This document shows, in pieces, positions 57,447-64,000 of a stretch of 64,000 nucleotides of DNA (within the stretch, counting starts at the first letter, position 1; the number at the start of each line of letters is the position of its first letter). This stretch comes from Acidobacteriota bacterium (lineage in GTDB: Bacteria > Acidobacteriota > Terriglobia > Terriglobales > Acidobacteriaceae), in NCBI GenBank assembly GCA_021810625.1, contig JAJZIJ010000003.1:17770-81769 (forward strand), written 5' to 3'. Position numbers and translations under genes: made by a program. Below the pieces are notes generated by a model, which worked only from the letters and a program-made list of their open reading frames with translations, did no database searches and was not told the DNA's origin.

Positions 57447-58697
57447 ATGATGCGACGTTGGAGAACCCGTGTGCTGTTGTTCCTGGCCGTGTTGGGGCCG
57501 GGCTTCATCACGGCAAATGTCGATAATGACGCGGGAGGCATCCTTACCTACTCGCAGGCGGGCGCGCAGTTCGGCTACACGCTGCTGTGGACGATGATCC
57601 CAATTACGCTGGCGCTGATTGTGGTGCAGGAGATGTGCGCGCGCATGGGCGCGGTGACGGGCAAGGGTCTCAGCGATCTGATTCGCGAAGAGTTTGGCCT
57701 GCGCGTCACCTTCTTCACCATGATTCTGCTGGTGATTGTGAATTTTGGCAATGTGATGACGGAGTTCTCCGGCATCGCTGGCAGTATGCAGTTGTTTCAC
57801 GTTAGCAAATACATCTCCGTGCCGCTCTGCGCGCTGCTGGTCTGGCTGCTGGTGGTTAAAGGGGATTACAAGGGAGTCGAGAAGGTCTTTCTCATTGCGT
57901 CGGTTTTTTATATTGCGTACATCATTGCGGGCGTGCTCTCCGGGCCGAGCTGGCACACAGCTTTGCTGGCCACCGTGCAGATGCCGCCGCGCCACGTCTG
58001 GCGCAGCTCCGCATATGTTTACATGACCATCGGCGTGATCGGAACCACCATTGCGCCCTGGATGCAGTTTTATTTGCAATCTTCCATCGTGGAGAAGGGA
58101 ATCACCGTTCGGCAGTATGGAGCCTCTCGGTGGGACGTGATTATTGGATCATTCTTTACGGACATTGTTGCCTGGTTCATTGTGGTTGCCTGCGCGGCCA
58201 CGTTATTTGTGCATGGGTTGGGAGCGATTCAGGTTCCGGCAGATGCGGCGGAGGCGATGAAGCCGCTGGCGGGCCAATACGCTTTTATCCTGTTTGCCGC
58301 CGGACTCTTCAACGCTTCGCTTTTTGCTGCTTCCATTCTGCCGCTGTCTACTGCGTACACGGTTTGCGAAGGCCTTGGGTTTGAATCAGGCTTGGATAAG
58401 AGCTTCAAAGAAGCTCCATTTTTCTACTGGTTTTATACGCTGTTGATTGTCACTGGAGCGGGCATTGTTCTATGGCCGCACTTTCCGCTGGTTAAGTTCA
58501 TCATTCTGTCGCAGGTGTTGAACGGCGTGTTGTTGCCGGTGATTCTGATCTTCATGCTGCGGCTCATCAACAAAAAAGAGCTGATGGGCAAGCACACGAA
58601 TGGGCATTGGTTCAATGGGCTGGCCTGGGCCACGGCGATCATCGTAATTGGGCTGACCGTGGTGATGGTTGTGATGCAACTGCGGGGTGTCAGTTAG
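57447..58697 (+). CDS. Nramp-family metal transporter with atypical metal-site motifs
   Basis: 416 aa from ATG 57447 (GAGGAA just upstream; the frame is open to 57378). Eleven or so membrane helices. Family features are GPGFITANVDNDAGGILTYSQAGAQFGYTLLW (TM1) and IGTTIAPWMQFYLQSSIVEKG (TM6). The canonical TM1 DPGN is DNDAGG and the canonical TM6 MPHN is APWM, so the usual Mn/Fe-binding residues are changed, as in some non-canonical Nramp clades reported to carry Mg2+. The substrate is open. The TAG stop lies inside the 127-bp repeat. Confidence 0.85.
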   Translation: MMRRWRTRVLLFLAVLGPGFITANVDNDAGGILTYSQAGAQFGYTLLWTMIPITLALIVVQEMCARMGAVTGKGLSDLIREEFGLRVTFFTMILLVIVNFGNVMTEFSGIAGSMQLFHVSKYISVPLCALLVWLLVVKGDYKGVEKVFLIASVFYIAYIIAGVLSGPSWHTALLATVQMPPRHVWRSSAYVYMTIGVIGTTIAPWMQFYLQSSIVEKGITVRQYGASRWDVIIGSFFTDIVAWFIVVACAATLFVHGLGAIQVPADAAEAMKPLAGQYAFILFAAGLFNASLFAASILPLSTAYTVCEGLGFESGLDKSFKEAPFFYWFYTLLIVTGAGIVLWPHFPLVKFIILSQVLNGVLLPVILIFMLRLINKKELMGKHTNGHWFNGLAWATAIIVIGLTVVMVVMQLRGVS

Positions 58698-58820
58698 GGA
58701 AGCTCTGATCAAGTTCCACGGCTGTCCCTCAGGGGCTAAAGCCCGCTCTCATTGCAGGTACTTATGGCGGGACTAAAGTCCCGCCCCTTCAAAGTTCCGA
58801 CTTGTGCAGAGCTTCCTTAA
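58694..58820. repeat. 127-bp MITE-like palindromic repeat, copy 2
   Basis: Same length, ends and internal hairpins as the copy at 3449-3575, with only a few differences. Its first bases, ttaggg, contain the TAG stop of the Nramp gene, so the element sits at the very end of that gene. It may also serve as a terminator through its hairpins. Confidence 0.85.
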
Positions 58821-58840
58821 AGGAGGATTTTGCTGCCAGC

Positions 58841-59296
58841 TTACAGAATTTTTCCCAGCGCCAAATCGCGCACAAATTTTTTATCGGCGGTCAGAAAATC
58901 GTAGCTTGGTAGGTCTTGCAGAGAAGACCAGCGCACGTCGTTGAAGATTCGATTTTCAATCGCGCCTTCAAAGTGATGCACCGTGAAAAACTGCAAATGA
59001 ACAGCGCCGCCGTTGCGATAGTTGTGCTGCACGCTGGCAATGCAGTCGCCAATGGTGGCGTCGATGCCAAGTTCCTCCTGTAACTCGCGGCGCAGCGCCT
59101 GCTCCGGGGTTTCGCCTGACTCAATCTTTCCACCGGGAAACTCCCACTGCAAGGCCATCGGCTGGCCGATTTTGCGCTGGCAGATGAGCACCTGCTCATC
59201 GCGCAGGATGAGCGCTGCAACCACGGCACGCGGCATGCGCTTCTCCTGGTTTTTTTGCGTTGCCGATTCCACCTGACGATCCATTCCTTCCAGCAT
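58841..59296 (-). CDS. mutT: Nudix hydrolase, MutT-like
   Basis: 151 aa; Met residues at positions 5 and 21 are alternative starts. The Nudix box GGKIESGETPEQALRRELQEELGI is complete. AVVAALILRDEQVLICQRK and ALQWEFPGGK match MutT/NudG, which hydrolyse oxidised or modified nucleoside triphosphates. The C-terminus (FNDVRWSSLQDLPSYDFLTADKKFV) is typical of this subgroup. It is downstream of a BtuF-like gene on the same strand. Confidence 0.9.
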   Translation of the reverse strand: MLEGMDRQVESATQKNQEKRMPRAVVAALILRDEQVLICQRKIGQPMALQWEFPGGKIESGETPEQALRRELQEELGIDATIGDCIASVQHNYRNGGAVHLQFFTVHHFEGAIENRIFNDVRWSSLQDLPSYDFLTADKKFVRDLALGKIL

Positions 59297-59328
59297 AGAG
59301 CCTTCCGCTGCGATGCGCGACAGGATTT

Positions 59329-60198
59329 TTAGCGGGACATGTTGATCTGGCGGATTCTCGGATGCGGTGGAAACACTTGCGGATGGATGGCGGCTGCAAT
59401 GCAGGCCAGTCCCTCCAGCAGGGTATGCGCCGGGGTGTTGAGATATTCATCTGGAACGCAGAAGACGCGATGCCGTTGTACTGCGCGGAGATGCTGCCAA
59501 CCTCGTTGCTCCACGACGCGCTCCAGCGGAACGCGATCCCCGGCCCCACACCAGGCAAAGAGGAGAACATCGGGGTTCGCCGCCGCTATGGCCTTTGCCG
59601 TGGTGGTTTTGCCTGCATCGCCGACGAAAATTCCACCGGCGGCCTCGATCAGTTCCTGTATCCAGGGCTGCGAGTGGATGAGCGGCTTGCCCCATTCCTC
59701 GCAGTAGACGCGCGGGCGCTCCTGTTGCGAGGCTGCGGCTTGGCGTGTTGTCTCGATGGCTTGCAGCATGGAGGCGACAATCGCATTGCCGCGCTCCGGC
59801 TGGCTCACAATGGATGCGAGCAGGTGGATGTCCTGATAAATATCGGCCAGCGTGTGCGGGGCCAGCGTGAGCGCCGGACAGCCCGCCTTCAGGATTGCAG
59901 CCAGCGATTCCATGCGATAGGGAACCGAGGCCAGCACCAGATTGGGCCGGGCGGCGAGAATCTCTTCCGCAGTGGAAGACCAGGAATCCGCGATGATCGC
60001 AATCGGCTGCGCGCCAGACGGGTTGCCAAGTTGCGGCAGCGCCGCAACGCAGTATTTCGTACAGGCAACGAGATGATCCAGCGCTCCCAGCCGCTCCAGC
60101 GTTAAGGTGATGCTGGGTTGCAGCGACGCGATGCGCAACCTCGCGCGCGGCGTGGGATGGGGAGATTGATTGCGCGAGGATGCTGGAGGTTGAGGCAT
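59329..60198 (-). CDS. BtuF-like cobalamin-binding protein without a clear signal peptide
   Basis: 289 aa. Helical-backbone periplasmic-binding-protein fold: RIASLQPSITLTLERLGALDHLVACTKYC, RPNLVLASVPYRMESLAAILKAGCPAL and YCEEWGKPLIHSQPWIQELIEAAGGIFV, a block typical of BtuF-like proteins. The N-terminus is Pro/Ser/Arg-rich with no hydrophobic export segment and no lipobox. No BtuCD is adjacent. It could be a cytosolic relative or a misannotated start. Confidence 0.82.
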   Translation of the reverse strand: MPQPPASSRNQSPHPTPRARLRIASLQPSITLTLERLGALDHLVACTKYCVAALPQLGNPSGAQPIAIIADSWSSTAEEILAARPNLVLASVPYRMESLAAILKAGCPALTLAPHTLADIYQDIHLLASIVSQPERGNAIVASMLQAIETTRQAAASQQERPRVYCEEWGKPLIHSQPWIQELIEAAGGIFVGDAGKTTTAKAIAAANPDVLLFAWCGAGDRVPLERVVEQRGWQHLRAVQRHRVFCVPDEYLNTPAHTLLEGLACIAAAIHPQVFPPHPRIRQINMSR

Positions 60199-60224
60199 CG
60201 GCGGGTCTGGGTTCGATTTCGAGC

Positions 60225-60956
60225 CTATTCGGTTTTCCGTGGAGATTCCGGCTGAAAGATCATCCAGCCATTTGCCGTTGCCGTTTCCAGCAATGCGGGC
60301 GTTGGATTGACGGCGAAGGCGTGCTGCGCGATTGCGAGCATGGCGGCATCGTGGATGGAGTTGCCAAAGACCGCATCGGGATGAAAGATGCCTTTGCGTC
60401 CCAGCGCAACGGCCTTGCCTTCATCGGTGGGCACGTCGATCAATTCGTCTGTTACCAGCCCATTGACCACGCGGACGCAAGAGCCAAGAACGCGCTCGGC
60501 AGGAATGCCGAAGTGTTCGACGGCGGCTTCGATGACCCAGTTATTTGTCGAACTGACGGCCCACAACTGCGCGCCATTGGCCTTTAGATCAGCGCAGAGC
60601 TGGCGCATGACTGGAAAGATGCGTGGGGCAATATACAGGTCGTAAAACGTATGCGCGCTTGCCTTCATCTCGGCCTCGCGCAGATCACGGTAGATTTGCG
60701 TCATCTCGCCGCATGCGGCCAACTCGGAGACCTCGCCCCGCAGATAGGCGCGATAGCGGCCATCCATCCAGTCGCTGGCCTCGCGGGAGAGCAGGCCGGA
60801 TTCCATCGACCATCGCATGAAAGAGACGCCAGCATCGCCAGACCAGAGCGTGCCATCGCAATCAAAGACAGCGATGGCGGGGCGAAGAGAGCGCGCGTGA
60901 TCGAGAAATTCCTGTGCAGACAAGGGAACCGATGAGGGACGAGCTATGTTTTGCAA
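60225..60956 (-). CDS. HAD-superfamily phosphatase (SerB-like subfamily IB)
   Basis: 243 aa. Motif I DCDGTLWSGDAG has the nucleophile and acid Asp. A helical cap follows (residues 40-110). Motif II is AVSSTNNW, the Lys is in VPTDEGKAVAL and motif IV is FGNSIHDAAML. Phosphoserine-phosphatase-like members dephosphorylate small metabolites; the substrate is not clear. Divergent from xerD with about 200 bases between. Confidence 0.87.
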   Translation of the reverse strand: MQNIARPSSVPLSAQEFLDHARSLRPAIAVFDCDGTLWSGDAGVSFMRWSMESGLLSREASDWMDGRYRAYLRGEVSELAACGEMTQIYRDLREAEMKASAHTFYDLYIAPRIFPVMRQLCADLKANGAQLWAVSSTNNWVIEAAVEHFGIPAERVLGSCVRVVNGLVTDELIDVPTDEGKAVALGRKGIFHPDAVFGNSIHDAAMLAIAQHAFAVNPTPALLETATANGWMIFQPESPRKTE

Positions 60957-61163
60957 AATATGCCAAGCCTTAAGAAAAAGAATGGGCCAACGAACACCCT
61001 GCCTCTATTCTGCCGGAACGGGGGCGCTGAAGCTACCGCAAGCAGCGCAAATATGAACAGGCGATGAACGGAGCTTGCGGCTGACCAAGTTGATTCTGTG
61101 TCGCATTGCGGAGGAGCGTTTGCGCGAATTCTCGCGGATAATGCACGTAGGAGCGCTTGGCGC

Positions 61164-62135
61164 ATGAAACCGCACTCCAATCTCGACCTGATTCGTGGCT
61201 ACCAGACGTACTTGCGCGTGGAGAAGGGCCTGCGTCCGTTGACTTGCGATGCCTATGAGCGCGACCTGCTGCAACTGGCCGAGTATCTGGAGACGACGGG
61301 CGGTGGCTTGCTGGAACAGGCGCAGCGCGAGAGCCTCTCTGGATTTCTGGAGCATTTGCAGGCGCATCATGTCGAGATGCGTTCGCGCGCGCGCAAACTC
61401 TCCTGCCTGCGCGGATTCTACCGCTGGCTGTTGCTGGATAAACAAATTTCGTATGATCCGACGATCAATCTGGAGTCGCCCTCTGGCTGGCGTGTGCTGC
61501 CAAAATCTCTGGCCGAATCCGAAGTGACAGAGATGATGGAGCAGGCCAACGCGCAGGCTTGCCATCCCGATGCGAAAGGGGCAGCCTTGCGCGATCACGC
61601 CATGTTGGAACTGCTGTATGGCGGCGGCATTCGCGTTTCGGAACTGGTTGACCTGCGCGTGGAAGACCTTTCCGTGCAGCAGGGGCAGATTCTGGTGCGT
61701 GGCAAAGGCGACAAGGAGCGCATTGTTCCGCTGGGTCGAGCCGCGCTGGAGGCGCTGCAAATTTATCTGGAGCGAGGACGGCCCGGACTATTGCAAGGCT
61801 CAGGGCTGCTGCGTCGCTCTGGCGTGGCGGAGATGTTTCTCTCTGCGCGTGGGCACGCATTGACGCGCCAGAGTGTGTGGGTGCTGGTGAAGAAGAGCAA
61901 TCGCCGCGCCAGCCCGCACATGCTGCGGCATAGCTGCGCCACGCACATGGTGGAGCATGGCGCCGACCTGCGCACGGTGCAAACGCTGCTGGGCCACGCT
62001 GACATTGCCACCACGCAGGTCTACACGCATCTGGCGCTGGGAAGGTTGAAGGCCGCGCATCGCGCGCATCATCCTCGCAGCACGCAGTCTCGCAGCACGC
62101 AGCACGACGCGCAGAATGCGGAGCCAACAGCATGA
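61164..62135 (+). CDS. xerD: Tyrosine recombinase XerD
   Basis: 323 aa from ATG 61164 (TAGGAG 11 bases upstream; the frame is open to 61098). N-terminal SAM-like core-binding domain ([30 protein letters not shown]) and catalytic domain with Arg in [16 protein letters not shown], Lys in [39 protein letters not shown] (nucleophile Tyr) and the XerD-type ending [13 protein letters not shown] short Arg/Ser/Gln tail is added. With XerC it resolves chromosome dimers at dif. Overlaps xerC by 4 bases. Confidence 0.92.
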   Translation: MKPHSNLDLIRGYQTYLRVEKGLRPLTCDAYERDLLQLAEYLETTGGGLLEQAQRESLSGFLEHLQAHHVEMRSRARKLSCLRGFYRWLLLDKQISYDPTINLESPSGWRVLPKSLAESEVTEMMEQANAQACHPDAKGAALRDHAMLELLYGGGIRVSELVDLRVEDLSVQQGQILVRGKGDKERIVPLGRAALEALQIYLERGRPGLLQGSGLLRRSGVAEMFLSARGHALTRQSVWVLVKKSNRRASPHMLRHSCATHMVEHGADLRTVQTLLGHADIATTQVYTHLALGRLKAAHRAHHPRSTQSRSTQHDAQNAEPTA

Positions 62136-63124
62136 GAGTCGCGAAGCCACAGCTCGTAAAAAGTTCAGAAGAAAAAATAGCGGTGCGTTCTGCTGAACTG
62201 GATCATCTGGTTGCGGAGTATATGCGCATTCTAAGTACGGAGCGTGGCGCGTCCGAACATACGCTGCGCGCCTACGAGCGCGAGTTGCTGCGCTTCACCG
62301 GCTTCGTTGCGGATCGGCTGGGGGCATCCGCGTTGCCCGCGCAGGTGGAGCATACGCTCATCCGCGAATATCTGGGTCTGCTCTACGGCGAGGGGTTGGC
62401 AAAGTCCTCCGTGGCGCGCGCGCTGGCCTCGATTCGTTCGTGGTTTCGCTGGCTGGCGCGGCAGGGTCAGGTGGAGTTGAATCCTGCGCGACTGGTGGCC
62501 ACGCCCAAGCTGCCCAAACATCTGCCGCGCGTGCCGGGGATTGAGCAGATGCAGCAGGCGCTCGACGGTGTGCAGGCGTCCATTGATGGTGACGAAGCAA
62601 CGGTCTGGCCGGAGCGCGATGTCGTCATTTTCGAGCTGCTCTATGGCTCCGGCATCCGCAATGCGGAGCTGGTGGGTCTGAATCTCGACGATGTGCAATG
62701 GGCCAATGAATGCCTGCTGGTACGCGGCAAGGGCCGCAAGCAGCGCTACGTTCCACTGGGGGATGCGGCGGCAGCGGCCATCCGCGCCTATCTGCCCACG
62801 CGCGCAAAAAAACTGGCGAGCGCGCAAAAAAACAGTCAGGCATTGATGCTCAATGCGCGGCTCCAGGGCAATGGCCGACTTACGACGCGCAGCGTCGGGC
62901 GCATCGTCAAGCAGATTGCCATGCGGCGCGGCCTGTCTTCTGACGTGCATCCGCACACGCTGCGCCACGCCTTTGGCACGCACATGCTGGAGGAGGGAGC
63001 CGACCTGCGAGCCATTCAGGAGATGCTGGGCCATGCGCGACTCTCCACCACGCAGCGCTATACGCACCTGACCGTCGGCCAGGTCGCCGCCGTCTACGAC
63101 CGCACGCATCCAAGAGCGAAGTAA
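62132..63124 (+). CDS. xerC: Tyrosine recombinase XerC
   Basis: 330 aa. Core-binding domain ([30 protein letters not shown]) then catalytic residues in [63 protein letters not shown], with the XerC-type ending [13 protein letters not shown]. Its ATG overlaps the xerD stop (ATGA). The two recombinases being adjacent and coupled is less common than separate loci. Confidence 0.92.
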   Translation: MRVAKPQLVKSSEEKIAVRSAELDHLVAEYMRILSTERGASEHTLRAYERELLRFTGFVADRLGASALPAQVEHTLIREYLGLLYGEGLAKSSVARALASIRSWFRWLARQGQVELNPARLVATPKLPKHLPRVPGIEQMQQALDGVQASIDGDEATVWPERDVVIFELLYGSGIRNAELVGLNLDDVQWANECLLVRGKGRKQRYVPLGDAAAAAIRAYLPTRAKKLASAQKNSQALMLNARLQGNGRLTTRSVGRIVKQIAMRRGLSSDVHPHTLRHAFGTHMLEEGADLRAIQEMLGHARLSTTQRYTHLTVGQVAAVYDRTHPRAK

Positions 63125-63169
63125 CAAAGCGCGCCGCGTTCTCACGTCCTGTCGTTCAGGTACAAAAAT

Positions 63170-63195
63170 CCCAGGTCTCAGAAGCGAGACCTGGG
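63170..63195. repeat. REP-like palindrome
   Basis: cccaggtctc and gagacctggg form a perfect 10-bp stem with a 6-base loop after xerC. The right half plus gcaccc recurs inverted at 63876-63892. It can double as an RNA hairpin at the end of xerDC. Confidence 0.8.
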
Positions 63196-63300
63196 GCACC
63201 CGGCCACCCTGCGAATTATGGACTTTCCCGTGCTGCCCGCCACAGCATACAATTCACGCACAACTACATCGGCATTCTTTGAGATGCCACGAGGAATGCT

Positions 63301-63870
63301 ATGTCTGACGACAATGGGGAAGAGCTGGAAAAACTAGCCGAACAACAAGAGTCCATTCTGGTAGCAATTGCCGGAATTAAAGACCAGCTCGATGCCAGCG
63401 AATGGCGGCGCCAATGCCTCTTGCTATTGGCGAGCATTAACCGCACCGCCGATAATTTACGGAATAATATACAGAAGCGGCTCCCTGGCAGAGATGACTT
63501 CCCCTCTACTGGGTTCTTAGGGTCTTTGGATTGCTATGCGAACCTTGTTTTCAAATCGGCCCAGGATATACGCACTGTCTATAGATGCTTCATCCTGATA
63601 GCCGACATACTGGAAGAAGCCGAGAAGTCAGAGATGCCATTCTTCATGGATATTTGGCCGAAAATTCATCCGCTCATCGACGAGTTGGATACACTCGAAA
63701 GCGGTGATCCACCGTTGATCACAGTCTCCGAAAAACGCATGCGTAGCCTTCAGCCAGAATTGCAAGATGCAGAGAGAGAGGCCGTGAGAAAGCGCTTTGA
63801 ACAGCGGGTATCTGCGGGTATCCATGAAGGGTTTGCACGCCGTAAGGCTGAGGCCGAAGAATATTACTAA
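63301..63870 (+). CDS. Orphan protein of unknown function, repeat-flanked
   Basis: 189 aa. Helical, charged protein: an N-terminal coiled coil (LEKLAEQQESILVAIAGIKDQLD) then helices with few motifs, and an Arg/Glu-rich C-terminus ending AEAEEYY. No signal peptide or membrane helix. It is AT-richer than the neighbouring xer genes and lies between inverted copies of a palindromic repeat, close to an apparent insertion-sequence end. No family recognised. Confidence 0.7.
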   Translation: MSDDNGEELEKLAEQQESILVAIAGIKDQLDASEWRRQCLLLLASINRTADNLRNNIQKRLPGRDDFPSTGFLGSLDCYANLVFKSAQDIRTVYRCFILIADILEEAEKSEMPFFMDIWPKIHPLIDELDTLESGDPPLITVSEKRMRSLQPELQDAEREAVRKRFEQRVSAGIHEGFARRKAEAEEYY

Positions 63871-63875
63871 CGCTT

Positions 63876-63892
63876 GGGTGCCCCAGGTCTCG
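63876..63892. repeat. Inverted copy of the REP half-site
   Basis: These 17 bases, gggtgccccaggtctcg, are the exact reverse complement of 63185-63201. The pair brackets the orphan gene at 63301-63870. Confidence 0.8.
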
Positions 63893-63895
63893 ATT

Positions 63896-63945
63896 TGTCA
63901 AGTCCCGATACATGGTTTACAAAGTGTCTCGACACATGCTTTACA
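63896..63945. mobile_element. Putative insertion-sequence end
   Basis: Starting at tgtcaag, the stretch holds two copies of acatgNtttaca (63910-63921 and 63934-63945), spaced 24 bp. Paired terminal sites of this kind occur at insertion-sequence ends where the transposase binds; IS481-like elements often begin with TGT. The element would continue beyond the window. Confidence 0.45.
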
Positions 63946-64000
63946 CTTTCGACTCTGGTTGTGGGGCTTCGATCCAGCGTTCGATGATCGTCGAACGCTG
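63941..64000 (-). CDS. C-terminal end of a gene running out of the window, possibly a transposase
   Basis: On the minus strand an open frame enters from the right edge and stops at TAA (63941-63943). The visible 19 residues, QRSTIIERWIEAPQPESKV, are too few to identify. The stop lies next to the putative insertion-sequence end, so a transposase is the leading guess. Within it, cagcgttcga and tcgaacgctg (63975-64000) form a perfect 10-bp palindrome. Confidence 0.35.
   Translation of the reverse strand, partial: QRSTIIERWIEAPQPESKV

Overview
The window is dense, mostly GC-rich bacterial chromosome and looks like Acidobacteriota, class Terriglobia. The main pointers are two secreted VWFA-related proteins of the acidobacterial type, a TonB-dependent receptor with an N-terminal carboxypeptidase-regulatory-like domain, several lineage-type secreted proteins of unknown function, a HpnI-like hopanoid glycosyltransferase, and many GTG starts with ATGA/GTGA overlaps. 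The taxonomic call is inferred from gene content, not from a marker gene.

Layout. 0-4 kb: the 3' part of a four-haem cytochrome c with a recent internal duplication, secreted proteins, ridA and a 127-bp MITE-like repeat. 4-9.1 kb: rpmI-rplT, an AT-richer FkbM methyltransferase wedged in, then pheS-pheT. 9.2-12.1 kb: a division block (coiled-coil protein, zapA), a 6S RNA with its own promoter, an Lgt-like gene and rluD. 12-26 kb: VWFA protein, ligA, membrane proteins, a moaB-dedA pair, a TonB-type protein, miaA, fabF-acpP, an AT-rich rmuC and a lone response-regulator receiver. 26.5-31 kb: hspR, hpnI-like, dps, a second VWFA protein and a DedA-rhodanese fusion.

31-41 kb: pstC-pstA-pstB-phoU without pstS, convergent with an addB-addA-like recombination helicase/nuclease pair. 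41-45 kb: a copper-type cassette (Cys/His-rich small secreted protein, TonB-dependent receptor, CusF-like/SCO1 fusion). 45-52 kb: oligopeptidase B, fetA-fetB ABC exporter, DUF4142 protein, TPM-domain/LemA pair, and a STAS/anti-sigma kinase pair. 52.4-58.7 kb: one tightly overlapped run, from a soluble MgtE_N/CBS protein through a CgeB-like glycosyltransferase, a GMC oxidoreductase and an aldo/keto reductase, to an Nramp-family transporter with atypical metal-site motifs, ending in the second MITE copy. 58.8-63.1 kb: Nudix hydrolase, BtuF-like protein, HAD phosphatase and overlapping xerD-xerC. 63.1-64 kb: an AT-richer orphan gene between inverted palindromic repeats, then what looks like the end of an insertion sequence leaving the window.

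I saw no tRNA, rRNA or CRISPR array. No complete defence system or prophage is evident. The items most worth checking are the 127-bp repeat family, the copper cassette, the ion-sensor/glycan-oxidation/Nramp run, the degenerate Lgt-like protein, and the repeat-flanked orphan at the right edge.
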